A stretch of 64,000 nt of DNA from Gordionus sp. m RMFG-2023 (GCF_954871325.1 NC_088776.1:2797985-2861984), one strand, 5' to 3'; shown: positions 23,001-37,220, numbered from the stretch's first letter. A program made the numbers and translations. The notes: generated by a model from the sequence alone, not told the origin.

Positions 23001-23870
23001 ATATTATGTAATTTTATTCATAGATAGTAGAAAGGTTTGTATATTTAATTGTCAAGTCTTGAGGCTTACATAAATTATTATTTTGGTACTAATAATCAAA
23101 ATCTGGAGACGTTTTCAAAAATCGGACATTTTTTAACAACACAGCTTAATAGAATATTCTTCTATTACCAGGTCTAGGATTACCATTCCCATAAATACAT
23201 CGGGTTTCAGCTTACTGCTACTAAAGTATATTAAAGGAAACCAAGTAAGTTTTACCGGGGTTAGTAAGTCTAATTCTCTCACATAAAATCAATGGATTAT
23301 GGGGCTCAATTTGATAGTTTTATGTTGAAATAAAATTCCTCTAATTTAATACTTAAAAAGATATTTTTAAAATATTTATATGAAGATGGAATAAATTTGA
23401 TTAAAAACCACATCATAATTAAAGGGAGGAACAATGACATATATAATACCTAGACTGACGATTCATTCATTAAAAGTGTACATCAATGCAAATGAGCTGG
23501 AGACGCCATCTGGTTATACTAATCATTATTAAAATTTTAAACGAGAGCCTAATTTATTCCTATATCTGATGCAAACTTTATTAAAGAATTATCTTATCGA
23601 GATATTAAGAAAGCATGATATCAATTTTAATAGTAGTTTTTAACATGATAATAATTACTATAGTGTTACCAAAATGGCGGGTCCAGCTTATTTGCTTTTA
23701 ACGACGCTTAAAAATGCATTTTAATGAATGAATCGTCAGTTTAGGTATTATATATGTCATTGGGGAGGAATAGCAGAGAAAATGTCTCCAATAGGTTTCC
23801 TGTTGATTTGCTAGGTTATTTCTAAAGGTAATCAGAATGATTCTATAGCAATAAGAATCTGTCAAGTAGC
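20040..23870. repeat. main part of paralogous block A (matches 56.28-59.52 kb)
   Basis: Ordered matches along the whole length. Examples: CAATAAAAAT...AACAAAAATCT at 20116/56294; CGAAAGTTATTATAATCAAA at 20247/56420; TTTGGCCCCTA at 20770/57699; GGATATTTTTTCTT at 22252/58379; ACATCGGGTTT at 23199/59161; GTCTCCAATAGGTTTCC at 23784/59444. Block B has about 730 bp (56950-57685) absent here, and block A has a MITE absent in B. No coding signal in either copy, so the conserved thing is either an old large repeat or a segmental duplication. Confidence 0.7.
23432..23762. mobile_element. palindromic MITE, 331 bp, with 8-bp target duplication
   Basis: Ends CAATGACATATATAATACCT and its inverted partner (23743-23762) extend into long inverted arms (ATTCATTCATTAAAA and so on). 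Flanked by the exact 8-bp repeat GGGAGGAA (23424-23431 and 23763-23770). The paralogous site in block B (about 59400) has a single GGGAAAAA and no element, which is an empty site. Eight-base duplications fit hAT, P or Merlin superfamilies; the CAATGACAT end does not let me choose. No coding capacity. Confidence 0.9.
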
Positions 23871-25190
23871 AAATGAATATCGGACGAATTCGTAGGTATG
23901 AAAGAAAGACTTGCTTGCATCTGATGGGATGAGGTTCGGAATAATGTAAATAAATTGCTTCTGAAGCAAGCTTAGGAGTGTGTCATTGTCATAAAGGGGC
24001 TCATATTATTAGCACGGGGCAAAGTAGATGTGATGTCAATTAATTAGCTTACTTGATATATGATTAACTCTGGTTTTTAAGTGTCTTTAAACTTTCCTTA
24101 TTTTTGTTATACTTTTTTAAATTCTCGTGGGTAATAAGTTCAATTATCTAAATAGGTGAGGGTTTTCGTTCTTTATTTCTGGATAATTTTTTAATATCTA
24201 GAGGTGGCATCGTAAATTTGAGGTGAAATTGGGTAGAAAATATGAGTTTTTCTACTTTTGATTACTTTTTATGGAAAATTATTTATAAAAATTATAAAAA
24301 ATATGGTTAGAAAGATATAGTCCTAAAAAGGTATGAATGCTTTAAAAATTATAACGAACTACGAATATTAAAATATATCCCCTATGATATGATCTAACCA
24401 AGTTCTACATCAAAAATATTTTAAAGATGTTTATGACTATGAGAAGGAAAGTTAAGTTTGCATCTAAAAAATAACTGCTGAAGCAACCATGTCATATGTA
24501 GTTTTACTTACAAAAGAACGTTTTGCTGTAGCAAAAAAAAAATCTTAATTTTATCCCAATATCCCGAAAGAGCGCTGAAATAACCCTATAAAGTTAGACG
24601 TGTGGCATTGTAATAATTTATATATAATATTAACATTTATCCAAAATATATTTTTTTTTTTCAAATTACCCCTGCAGATTAAATCTATAAAAGTAATTTA
24701 TTAAATCAATAGATCTTATATAATAGATGTGTTATAATTATATACTTTAGAAATAAATACAATAATACTTTGAAAAAATATTAAAAGTAAAGAAACTTAT
24801 TTAATCCTATATATCTTATCTGAAATGAAGTTTCTATGGTTTAGCCAAGTTTTTACTCCCCCCAAAAAAATGTTTACTTAAGCCTATAATTAAAAGATTC
24901 AACCAAAAGATTAAGAATAATTTTTTAGGATAATTATAGCCGTTTAGAAGTTGAAAAAACTAAATATAAACCATCTAATAATAAGAATCCAAAATTAATG
25001 TTTTATTTGATTTTAAATATTAATTAATTAATCATAACATACATAAGCCAAAGTCTATAAGTGTTTAAAAAATATTTTTATTACAATCATTAAGTAATAA
25101 AATCGCATAAATAAATGTTTTTCAGTTATATATATATATATACACTTAATATGATATAATTATATATTTGTTGGAAAATATACTTGTAGG
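23871..25190. other. no gene recognised
   Basis: AT-rich, no open frame or repeat that I can identify. In block B the corresponding place holds 59520-62850, including the LINE. Confidence 0.55.
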
Positions 25191-26820
25191 TGCTGTTTCT
25201 AAAATATTTTCAGAATAAAAATAATTTTTATCAGTCAATTGTTGTATATTAAGAGCATTGAACTATTTAAAATTCAGGTCGTTATTTTTAAAAGGTTTTT
25301 TCCGAGTATTACAAAACTCACATATGTTGATTACCTACACTGATAATTTCTGGAATTTATCATGAGCAATTAAGATTTATGTAGTAACTCTGAAATACAT
25401 AGGGGTATGTATTCTACGAAGATGAAATTGAATTGTACAGTGGAAAATGTAAAACCATTTAATACTATTATAAAAATAAGGGCAAAAGGATATTTATAAT
25501 TTTTTCCTAATATTTATTTTAGTAGCTTGTTGGGCAAAATTTTTTTTAAAAAAATGTCTCTATTTTGTTTCTTCCATATATATTATTGTATTTATTTTTT
25601 TATTTATAACTATTTTACACTTTCTTTATTTAACTTTATTCTTTTATTCTTCAATTTACATCTTTAAATTCTTGTTTATTATTTTATATATAGATAATTT
25701 AGCCATAAATATTTCGTATTTTATAAAAGTTATAGTTAATAGTCCATTATTTAATATATATTGATTGTGATAATAAAAAACTTCGATTAAAATTAATATA
25801 AATATTAAATACATATGAATTATTTTTTTTAAATACAAATATTTTGATGAATGTCGATTTAAAATCTCTTTTTTAAATAATATTTTTATTATTAACCATT
25901 TTCAAATTTCGAATAATTATGTAAGTAATATAATTATTGTATATCATAAATTTTTGAATTATTATATTTTACCTAAGGTAATAAACATTATAAATAATTA
26001 ATTTAGGGCGGCATCAAATCACCATTTAAATTATAATTGCAAAATCATTAATTCGACAGTTTTATAGATTATTCTAATAAATTTAAGCATATTGATTGCA
26101 CAATAAAATGAATTATCAGATAAAGAATTATTAAAGTTTAATATATAATAATATTAAAATAATTAATTTTGATTTATATTCTATAATTATATTTGTTCAG
26201 TTTAAGAAGTATAAGGGTATGGGCCGTATTTCGATTTTATTTATAAATTCATTGTAGATTTGTTGAAAAAAAACAACAATTTGATTCAAAATAAAATGTC
26301 AAATATTAATCCAAAACTTATTGATCGAAAAATAATTTTTTTTTCTAATCGTTTATGACATTCATCATATAAAATATTGTAATATCGATGGGGTATATTT
26401 TACTTTCTCTACATGGGATTGCATTAGGGTTACTATAAGCTTTTATTAATATAAATAATGTTATTATTAATTATGATTAAAATGTAAAGATTTAAAAATA
26501 ATCTAGGGGAAGGCCAGGAATAGTGTCATCCAGGGGGCAAGCAATTTCTTCTCAAATAAATTTTAGAACTAAATTAATAAAGATATATAAAATTAAAATC
26601 ATTAATATATTTAAATAAGATATTCTAAGATGTTCTGTTGAAATATGCAGATGAAAAGTTTTAAATTTTAACACGTAAAAGTAAATTTTTAAATTTTAGT
26701 CATTTTTAATAAAAATTAATCTGAATTTTATCATGTATGAAATTATTAACAATATTTATGGTAATTTAATATCTCGAGGTTTTGCCGGGGTGTGTATTGG
26801 CCATTAGTAATTAAGAGCTA
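25190..26820. repeat. right part of block A (matches 62.85-64.00 kb)
   Basis: Matches include CGAGTATTAC...TTGATTACCTA (25296/62889), TATTTTACTTTCTCTACAT (26395/63589), AATTTCTTCTCAAATAA (26549/63728) and AATTTAATATCTCGAGGTTTT (26764/63961, with one change). It includes the GGAAGGCCAGGAATAGTG family. Non-coding; the frame at 25656-25838 is AT-rich noise. Confidence 0.7.
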
Positions 26821-29800
26821 GTAGAATCCTGTGTCGTAGGTACAAATATGATATAATAAAATTTATTTATATAATAAATATTTAAATTAATTCTATATGA
26901 TAATACAATAGAATTTGGAAAAAATAAACAAAAATGAATTAAAAATTTTACATATTTTAAATTATACAAATATTGTAATAGTTTGTTTTTTATAATTAAA
27001 AAATCATTGAATATAAAAATAATGCAGGAATAATATTAATTATCCTATGAAAGAGTTAATAAAATAAAAAAAAATTAATTTTAATGGGATCAATTTTAAG
27101 AAAAAATTAAACAAATAATTTAAACTTAATGTATAAGGTTAGGTAGATGTTTGGGATCTTATGGTATTTTATAAAATCAAATGCAACAATTAATTTCTTA
27201 TCTATAATGATGTTGACAAAATGTCGCCTAGCCCCTTGTCTCCTCTATATATAAAAGAATAAAATCAGTTTTAAACATTTTAAAAATTTTTTGCTTTATC
27301 TATTATTGATAGATTTATAGTATTTCAAATTATGGTAGACTATATAACCCAGTTTTCCACTCGTATCCTTAAAGGATAATTTTATATCAATCATAATGAA
27401 TATAACATGTATCTTTTAAATTACTTGTGCAATTTAAATTATCTATATAAACGACATTTTTTATATTTAAAAAATAAATATTTAATTTATAAAATAATCT
27501 ATATTATAGATTACAAATTGAATTGTATTAAAATATGGAATAATTAAGATTTAAGATAATGGGTTTTCCCATCAAAAAATTTAGAGTAAATCTCGTTTGA
27601 TGACGTATATCATTTTATAATACCCTGTGAACTATTTATGTAAAATTAAATTTTGTTGCCAACTAATTTGGGATATTTTAAAAATATTATAGTTTCTTAT
27701 TTCAACAAGAATTTAAACATTAAAATCATCTGATAATTCAAAACTATCCGTTCCTCAATCATTTTTCCCAAATTAATCAAAACTTCAATTAATATTAATG
27801 CATATATTGAAGCGGTAGAGAAATCATTTTAATTTCGAAAAATGTAGCTGCACATCCTATCACTTTGCAGCAAATATAGTATAGATCCCCGATTGTAGAA
27901 ATAATTTATCACATTCAGAAGTATCAGAAACTATAATAACAATAAAATAAAATTGGGTAATAATTAAATATAAATATATACAAAATAATTAGAAATCTAA
28001 CAGAGTACATAACATAAGAATGTATAGGGAAAGTAGTTAGAATTTGACAGAGTGATATCAGCCATTTCTCCAGATGTTTCCCAGATTTTTATTATATTTT
28101 CCCAGGAATCTTTAATCTCTAACTGATGCATATCTCCTAACTAGCAAAAACATTTAGATTTTAAAATATCTATCGAAAATTTTTTTTACACTTATTTTTA
28201 CAAAATAAACTATATTCTTATCTCATTCTATTCGATCGTTAGTTATTGTAATTTTCAAGTAATCTTTTTTGTAAACATAAATTTGGACTTAGTCTTAAAT
28301 ATGCATTTCTACACTTAAATCCTTTAGAATATTTCTGCCTTACGCAATATATGTTGTATCTCGTTGAAATAAAATGTATATTATGAAGTAGAATATATTT
28401 CCGGACTAGATTTTTTAAATTAATTTTAAAAAACCCCATTAGTTGGAATCTAACCCCTTTTTTTAGTAACAGGTATTTAAAATATCTATTTCTATATATT
28501 TAAACAATTATATCATGAAATTGAGTTATTTATAATTTGTATAATAATAATATAAACTTTAATTAAATGGAATCAATATTGGCTTAGAAAAGCCATATAA
28601 TTTAATAAAATTACTATAATATACATACCTCTATGATATTTAGTTTCTAAATGATTTTGTGAATATTATATTAACAATATAAGAATATTATTATATTTTT
28701 TAAAAGACTTGTAAGTTTTTAATATAACCAATATAAATATTGAAAAAACTTGGATCTGGAAAGATATAAACAAAAATTATCTAAATACCCATTGGCATAT
28801 AAAGAAGTTCAAACGTATATTTAAAATAGAAGGATGTTGTTAATGCGAATTCTATAACCTCAGTATATCTTCATGATATCCTATCCTTTATTAAAAATGG
28901 GGAAAACTGAAAAGACCTATTGATAAATTTTATAAAAATTATATTTTATACTTAAATATTGTCCATTTTAGGAACATTATTAAGTTTTTCTAAAAAAAAG
29001 TTGAGAATATAATTTATAAAAATAGAATTGACATTTTACAAGTTTAACTTAAAGATATCTTCCAAAGCAATGTGATTCAAGAGATCATCAACTTAGATTC
29101 CTGGATTATAGATAGCTTAGCACTAGAATATGAAATGATTCATAATTTATTTTGAGAATATGTATTTTATAAAATGCTACATTTTCCATTATAAAATTAT
29201 TGATACAATAAAGTTGAAAATGGGTCCCGTCAAGATATAGTATCTTGGAGACATCTTAGAACATAAAATTACAGGCGGCACGGAAGTTAAACTTTTATTA
29301 TTAAATGTTTATTAGAAAGTATTTGATATGTCAACAAAACCTCATATATAAATATTGTATTAAAAAAAATAAGAAAATTATTTAATACCTGGTAATACAT
29401 TACCCTCAGAATATTTATTATCATCTGCAATTTATTCAAATATATTGGTTTATATTAAAATTGAAGAGTAAAAATAAATATGATATCTCAGATATTATGG
29501 CTTAGAGCAAATAAGCAAAATAACCTTCAATAATTAAGGAGGGGTGGGAGGGGGGCTATTTTTTATTAATTCACCTATTTGATACACAACTTCTCTTCAG
29601 AAAAGAATAATAAATATTTGTAAAATAGAAATAATAATAGACAATTTATTTGAATAACTTAACTTATAAATAATAGTAACTTAACATTATAGATTAGTAA
29701 GCCTTAAGGTTTGAGGGGGCAGGCAATATGGGTAGGGGGAAGGGTATTTCAAAAAAACATATTTTTGATGATAATAAATTTATAAATCTTTTTATCATAC

Positions 29801-32689
29801 GCTTTTTATAAACAAATAAAAATAATATCATGGAAAAAAAAAACTATGAAATCTTGGGTATATTAGAGATCAAATAGAAAGACACCTAGACAAAATAAAA
29901 TATTTTTTCGCTATTAAAAAATATACCTAATAGTGAACATGATTCTTAAAATTCTTTATAGAAATATGGATGACTACCATATCTATCTTGTGTTACATTT
30001 ACATGGACTTTTAAAAGAATTCCCAAAAGTATGAGAAATTATCTAAAAAGCAAAGACACTGCCAATCTGAAAATAAGGCCATACACTTAATAACTTAAGC
30101 TGCCCATTAATCTTGGAAACCAATAAATCTAATGTAAATTTTGGATGATCTTATTTGAAAAAAAAAACATTCTTAGGAATCAAAGCTCTTTATGGCACAA
30201 AGCATCTAGAACCTTAAAGGAAGGAGAAAAAAAAAATATGTAAGATAACGAAGCAAAAACTATTTGCTAATGATTTCGATATAATACACAAAAAGGGAAC
30301 TGATACCAGCGTAGCTGTTGTCCTATTTCTAAATCAGATTATAACCAAATAATGATGTGAATTTAGAATATTTAAAACTTGTAATACTAATTTAAAAATA
30401 ATAATTAAATGGCAATGTACACGTGTTTTTTAAATATGGTATTTGAAATGGTCACCATTAGATTTAACATTTATTAAAAAATGTATGTTATATATAAACA
30501 TTTAATTTTTTAATATTGGAATCAAGGGAATAAAAAAATAATTTTAAATTAAAATTTATATAAAGAAAACAAACAAAATAGAAAATAACCATGTTAAGAT
30601 ATAGGATAATAATAAATTCCATTTGCTAGGAAAAATATATCTCTGCTATCTGTCGAAATTATAGTCGTTATTAGCTATTTCAACACTTTTTATTAGTCGT
30701 TTGAGAAAATTATTATACTTATAAAGAAAACAAGTAAGCAGGGGCATAAATATTATTTTTGGGATATTAAATATCTGACTTATGCGTAGTCAAAGCATTC
30801 AACTTAATGAACACTCAGAAAAGTGGCTAAAAAGGATGGTAATTTTTTCCCATTTTTAGATATCTATTTAGATTTAATCTTGGTAAATGTCTGTTTGTTC
30901 TTTACATTTATATTGCCATATGATAAGTATTAATTATTTTTAAAAAAAATTTGATCATGATTTAAACCCTAATTATATTAAAAAAATTGTATTATTATCC
31001 CTTTGCCTGATCGAATTAGGCAGACGGGAAAAGATACTATATTTTACTAAAAGGATATACAATAATGAACGGAAAAGATTTGGCAACTTACTTAATTCTC
31101 AAAGATAGAACTCGAAGATGTCATTTTATTTTAAAATGATCGCTTAATAATTACCTAGGCTTCTAATTTAGAAACCCAATAATTATGTCTTTAAAAGTAG
31201 TTTCAAGTAATTAAATATCATTAATATGGTGGCCCATAAAAAAAATTATAAATCTGGATAGAGAGCTGGGGGTGGGGGGTGAGTGCATAGGATGTCAAAA
31301 TCTCAGAATAAATTTGCACAGACGGGGAAAGAAATAATTAAATTTTACAGGCTGATTCTATTATTGACTTGGGTGAGAAGATCAATTTTCTTTGCAACCG
31401 ATCGACTAAAAAGGGATAAGCCGTCATAAAGGTAAGGAATTCCACGTTAACCACGCATTCAATATGATATAAATAAAATAATTTAAAATTCATTTTGGTA
31501 TACTTCGCTGCTAATACGCGTTAAATGTGAATTAAAAATATAGGACTTGTTGAAAAGAAGTAAATAAACCATAGAAAATTGTTTGTTTAAAAAATCTCAG
31601 CAAAAACGAAGAAGACGAGAAAGTTTCGTCAAATGCCGGTGAAATATACAGATGACGATAAAAAACATTGATACAATGTATTACTTCCTTGACCGAAAAA
31701 TAAATATTCGTTATAAAACCAGAACACGTTCAAACCAAAAGAAATTGAGAATTGGCCTACAACGATCTTAGAACGTCACAAAGGATTCGTAGTAAAACAA
31801 AATTAGAAATAGAAAGATCGACTTTTATCAAATGACAGACAAACAATAAATGAACCTAATACTGATATTGAAACTCATTATTTTATGCTATTAAGTCAAG
31901 ATATCTTCTAGTTATTTTAACTGACTAAAATATTAAAAACACATTGCGGGTAATATATTAGATGTGATTCCTAAATTTAACTAAAAAATACAAATAAATG
32001 ATCTATATACTTTTACAAAAATCAATGTAATTTTTTTAAAATATACCTATTAGTGCCGAATTAAATACTAAATTATTTTTAAAGTGAATATTCAATTTTA
32101 CAATATATGAATATAACATAATATTTTTTTTTTCAAATTACTTATAATATAACAAAAATTAAATTCATATATATATTATAGAAATCCTATTAGATAAAAA
32201 TAGAAGGATTAATTGTACAGTTAAATGAGAAAAAAAGTCATGTTCTTTACAAAAAATGAAAATTATAAATATTGGATAAAATAAATAAAAATTTAGGCCT
32301 AATAAAAGAATTCCCTTCTAAGTCATGATATAATTTATACTTAATTACCAGATTATCTTTATTTAATTTATCGAAATATCTAAATTAAATTATTTTAAAT
32401 CATTTTTTAATTTTTTTATAGCTATCCACATCCTATGTTAGCAAAATTTTTTATATTATTTTAACACACAACACCAATAAGCCCAATTAGTCACATATAA
32501 ATTGAGACAGGCCATTTGCTACTAATTGATCTCCACCCATTAGATAAAATACGTTATAGCTTTAATCAGCTAAACAGCACATATTTCTGCGGACATTTTA
32601 GTGCATTTTACGTGTAGGTACTAAGTACCAGATGTATAAAAGGTAAGTAATATGTGTGAATAATAATAAAATTCCATAACTTATTGAAA
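26821..32689. other. about 5.9 kb without a recognisable gene
   Basis: Mostly 75-80% A+T. G-rich spots occur at 29538-29556, 29713-29745 and 31263-31282. A run of decayed protein-like sequence around 31590-31900 (for example ENWPTTILERHKGF, +) suggests an old coding remnant, but I cannot assign it. Open frames present are at chance length. Confidence 0.5.
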
Positions 32690-33160
32690 AAATGCTTAGA
32701 TATGCGGAAAGGCAATCTCTTAAATCTATATAGCACTTTACTTGTTTTGTTAAAAAATTGGATATTGCTTTAACAGCTGTTCTGTAAATATATTTAGGAA
32801 AAGATCATTTTGGAAAAATATTTCCCATTTCTCAGCTTGGTATGCAAGTTCATCATAATTTTATCAATATATATTCGAAATGTTCTAACGTATTTATTGT
32901 TAAGCAAAAATCAGCACAATATTTGTTGTCCAACCAACATGGGGTAGCCAAATATAAAGAACCAATTGGCTAGATAATTTTCTCTTTATCCTATCTGCAT
33001 AATTCCCTTTTTAACTTCAATTCATCGTTCCAATAATATCTAACCTTATCAGTCATAAAAAACCTATGTTTCACACATTCATTCAAGAATATATTGTCGA
33101 CTCCGTTTAACTTTTCTGCTTATTGATTAATAATTTCTTGATATTTAAATATCAAATATT
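32690..33160 (-). mobile_element. Ty3/gypsy reverse-transcriptase fossil
   Basis: Minus-strand segments LRNGKYFSKM and LYRFKRLPFRIS (about 32850-32700) are the RT region before the catalytic box in gypsy-type elements; the upstream part is less certain. Heavily broken and old; no LTRs seen. It lies beside the repeat at 33.3-34.2 kb. Confidence 0.6.
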
Positions 33161-33299
33161 CAAACATTATTTGTTAATTTATCTCTTGTTAAAATTTACA
33201 TCATATCAGTCGCATCTCAATTTTCTATAGTCCCAAGTTTTTTAAGTTTATATAAACATTTATTAATCATTCCTAACTGATCTGCCAAAAACACTGAGG

Positions 33300-34220
33300 C
33301 TATGAAAATCTATGTCCCTTTATTAGAATCATCTCCTTTTTATGTTGATAAATATTTTGCTTTCAACTGCTTAAAAATTGAAATATTTAGGAGAAAAAAA
33401 ATGTATACAATAATAAATTTAATTTCATATAATACATCAAATTGTTAACGTATATAATTAATGTAAGAATTATAAAAATTACTTTGCCCAAAATCATATC
33501 CATGAATTTGCAGTAAAATAGTCATAATGATTATTAAAAAATAATTAGATAGCATGTTTAATTATATTGTAAAATAGTAAGTATTATTAATTGTAAAATA
33601 TTTCTTAAAATGAATTTAATAAATTAGTAAAAAGAAATTTTAAATTTATATTTTATCCCTAAATTTATATATTTATATAAAATATATTGTAAAATCATAA
33701 TGAGTTATTTATAAATTATTTGCTGATCTAGTGTCTCTCATTATTTCATAAATTTATTATCCTTAAATTTATATATAAAATATTCATCCTTAAATTTATT
33801 ATAAATTTATTTTTATACAAAATATATTGTATATTTATATATTTGCTGATCTATTGTCTCTCATTTCATAAATTTGTTAAAAATAAATTTATATTTTATA
33901 CAAAATATATTGTAAAGTTTCATCTTAATGATTTATTATATATTATTTGTTGATCTATTGTCTCTCATTATTTAATAAATTTGTTAAAAATATATTTATA
34001 GAATTTTATACAAAATATATCGTAAATTTTCATCTTATTTATATATTATTTGTTGATCTATTGTCTCTCATTATTTCATAAATTTGTTAAAAATAAATTT
34101 ATAGAAAAATTTATCCTGAATTATATTTAGCACATGGTGGACTTGTGTAATTGTAATTATGGTCATTTATAGGAAAAATACCATTAAATTCAGAATATAA
34201 GATATTGCGATAATTTTAAT
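33300..34220. repeat. dispersed repeat (matches 49.20-49.83 kb) with an expanded ~105-120-bp tandem unit
   Basis: Shares ordered phrases with 49200-49830, such as CATATCCATGAAT.TGCA, AAATGAATTTAATAAATTAGTAAAA and TGGTGGACTTGTGT. Inside, the phrase TTGATCTATTGTCTCTCATT recurs at about 33725, 33845, 33950 and 34054, four copies; the other member has roughly one. Non-coding. Confidence 0.75.
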
Positions 34221-35524
34221 TTAAAAAAAAACATATTTTAGTGTGACCTATTATAGCTTTTGCATTTCCTTTTGCAAAACGCAAACAATGTATTTCAAAT
34301 GGTATAGTGCAAACTTGTGTTGTTAAACTGCCCAATTTGGGTCGATCTTTAAAAACAATCTGATTAAGATTTAAGCCAAAATAATATTATGTAGGCCCCT
34401 CGAGATTTGGCAATTAGAGGTTCAAATCTTTTGGTTATTTATGAGTTAAATGTCCAGGCGTACATAATATTATTTAAATATTAATCGAGCATTTTTCAAA
34501 AATCAGGCCGTTTAGCTACACTAGGGCAAATTGATAGAAATATAAACCTTAATATAAAAACGCAATAGGTCGCACTATTAGTTTATATATTGTAATTATC
34601 AAATAAGTTGGAAATTTAAGAAACCATACTATTCTTACAATATTTAGGGCCAGGGTTGTCTTGTAGATGTTGAAAATTGTGATTATATTCATGAAATTAG
34701 CTCGGTAAAGTTCTTAGTTTATGATTAAAATTTAATTTGATGATTATTTGAAAAATGCTGACCATTTTTTTTAAATAGATATATACGAACAAATAACTAT
34801 CTCTATTTTGTATTAAATAATTCTCTTTATATTAATGTTTGCCAATTATTGTCTAAGAATTAGTGAAATTTTATTTAAAAATATTTTGTAATAATAATTT
34901 TTATGTTCACGAAAACACATGTTCACATAATATAACTTTGTCCTCTTTCAAGATTAATTGAATTAATCTGAAATATCCTTCGGAAATTTGATCTCCAGCA
35001 CTTAACATAGATCTTTCATCTGTCTTTCTTGTAGCTACAAATTATTCTTATAATAATGCCAGCATAATAATTGACGAGTTTATTTTTCCAGATCCTAATT
35101 TTATTAATGTGAGTCAGAACCTAGAGATACCAAATTTCTTTAGCATATTAAGCGCTATTAATAATAAAAATAGAATTAAATTTAAAATTCCTTCAAATTT
35201 TTATTCCATTATTGTTAGTACAAATTTGTTTATTAAATTTTTATATTTTTTTATTTAAAATTTTTTTTTAAATTAGCATAATATTATTTATAAAATAGTA
35301 TAAAATGATACTATTTAAAAAATATAAATATTAATAAATAACATAATGGTTTTAGAAGTTAAATAAAATGACATTATAATATTAATTAAAATAAAATATT
35401 AATTAAAATTAATTGTAAAAATATTTATAATAATTATAAAAATACAATATAAATAAATAATATATTATATTTTTTAATTTTTTTTATGAAATATAATACT
35501 TTATATAAAATAATTTAGTTTTAT
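34221..35524. other. no gene recognised
   Basis: AT-rich intergenic DNA. A phrase near 34420-34510 resembles parts of blocks A and B (CGTACATAATATTATTTAAA, then CATTTTTCAAAAATC), suggesting a further diverged copy. 35230-35520 is almost pure A+T. Confidence 0.5.
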
Positions 35525-36290
35525 ATACAGGCTCAGGTTACGAATGGCTGGAAATGCCAATTCCAATCTTGGCCTCTTCTTGACTGGCGATCAGCTACGC
35601 ATTTCCTTAGCCCTCCCCTTCCTTCGCTGTAATGCTATGGTTCCCTCCATTTGCATCGACTGCAGCCATCCCATCGAATCGAAAGCTTATCATCCCTTGC
35701 ACTGCAAGTTCTCCCATTGACTACAACCGCGTCATAAATCTATTAACAAACCTAGCTGCTCTTAAATAAGTTAATATTCCATCCACCCTCAAACCAGTGG
35801 GCCTCTCAAACAAGCCATACGCCCCCGCTGGCAAATTTCTCATTCCCTGGACCAATGGTCTCTCGCTTGGGACTATACCTGTGTCGATTTTGCCGCTAAT
35901 TCCAACCTCTCATTTTCTGCCATTGAAAAGGCCAAAAAACTAAAAAAACAAATATGCTTGCCTCACCAAAACCGTGTTTATTCCAATCATTACCAATACC
36001 CTAGGCTTGTTGGGAAATGATGCTTTCAATTTCATTAAAACCATAGGAAAAAAAATGAAGTAGATCTCAGGAGACCCCAACGAAGGTTTTTGAAATCTGC
36101 AGATCCAATTTTTAAAACATTCACTCTTCTCTAGGGTGATTTATATCCTTTTTTTAATTATTTTTTTTCTTAGCTCTTTTCTTATTTGTTTTTTAATATA
36201 TATTTTTAATTATTATTTGTAACAGAAAAATTTGTGAAAATTTGTTTTTAAATAAAGTATTATATGCCTTTAAAAAAAATACAGGATATG
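35525..36290 (+). pseudogene. 3' fragment of a second R2-like LINE subfamily
   Basis: Reads GYEWLEMPIPI (35538), after a frame change LTGDQLRISLAL (about 35580), a zinc knuckle ICIDCSHPIESKAYHPLHC (about 35655-35710), and WDYTCVDFAA (about 35866), in the same order as the endonuclease part of the LINE at 60-62.7 kb. At least two further breaks lie between the knuckle and the WD motif. The tail has AATAAAG at 36251 and a short A-run at 36272, consistent with a LINE 3' end. The coding part is strikingly GC-richer than its surroundings and than the other two copies, so it is probably a separate and later-arriving subfamily. Confidence 0.8.
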
Positions 36291-36700
36291 TTCAAAAAAT
36301 AATGTTTTCTTAACATTTTCTTTCGAGTTTTTTAAAAGTAAATGTGTTTTTTAAATTAATTTTTGCAAACAAAATATTTAATATTTTTATCTGAATGGGT
36401 TTCAATTTATTCGTCAACATTGTTTTAATTAAATCATCACAACACATAAGCAAAGCTTTAATTTATAATTAGAATGTATAATAAGATTTAAGATTAGTAA
36501 ATGAGATTTTTATTTTCTCAATTTTTGTTTAGTGGAGTTAAATAAAATGATCATATAAGGCAGCAAAGTAGGTGAATAAATTTACAATTATTTACATTTA
36601 ATAATCATAATATTTATTTTTTTTCGAATCCTGAAATTATAACAATATAAATTTCACATTCATTTTTGTAATACTTTGCAACGAATTGGCACTAACCATT
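36291..36700. other. no gene recognised
   Basis: AT-rich spacer between the LINE fragment and the inverted copies of the kinase upstream region. Confidence 0.5.
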
Positions 36701-36769
36701 AAAGGGGGTAATAAAAAAGCATTTTTTTACCTCGAGGTAGGGAAAGCTATTCTATTTATGGAAAAGTTA

Positions 36770-37220
36770 CAAATATATAAAGGGATTATGCCTTTTATTT
36801 GACTACAATTATATTTTAAGTTTTAATTAGAAATTTTTTCAAATAAAACGATTTCAATCTAATGGATTTGTAAAATATATATTTACATATCGGATTGACA
36901 GAAACAATCTATACAAAAGAGGCAAATGTTGTATAAAATAAAATTATTTCAAAAAAAGGACTACTAAAATTAAAGTTCTAAAAATATGTGGAATGCCTCG
37001 CATACATTTTAAAAATTTGAAGGAATATTGGTTAAAAATGATCCATAACTTAAGAATAGAGAGCTCCCACTACTAAATAAACATATTGTAGATGGTATGT
37101 ATATAGAAGATAGAAATATAACTTATGTTAGATGAAAATACGATACCTTTCTCACCCAACTAGCCGAATAGCATTGGTTTCCGCCACATCTATTAAACAG
37201 CTCATTCTTCTAAAATTTTA
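36770..37220 (+). repeat. copy A of the kinase-upstream repeat
   Basis: Matches 41160-41560 in the same orientation (AAATAAAACGATTTCAATCT at 36841 and 41219; GAGAGCTCCCACTACTAAAT near 37058) and 39190-39720 in inverted orientation. Includes a segment around 37150-37210 (ACTAGCCGAATAGCATTGGT) shared only with the inverted copy. Non-coding. Confidence 0.8.

Noticed and set aside
29538-31285. G-rich runs as possible quadruplexes
   Set aside because: Runs lack four separated G-tracts with proper loops; isolated, no gene or element edge nearby.
34420-34445. tRNA-like T-loop word GGTTCAAATCT
   Set aside because: No acceptor, D-arm or anticodon arm can be paired around it.
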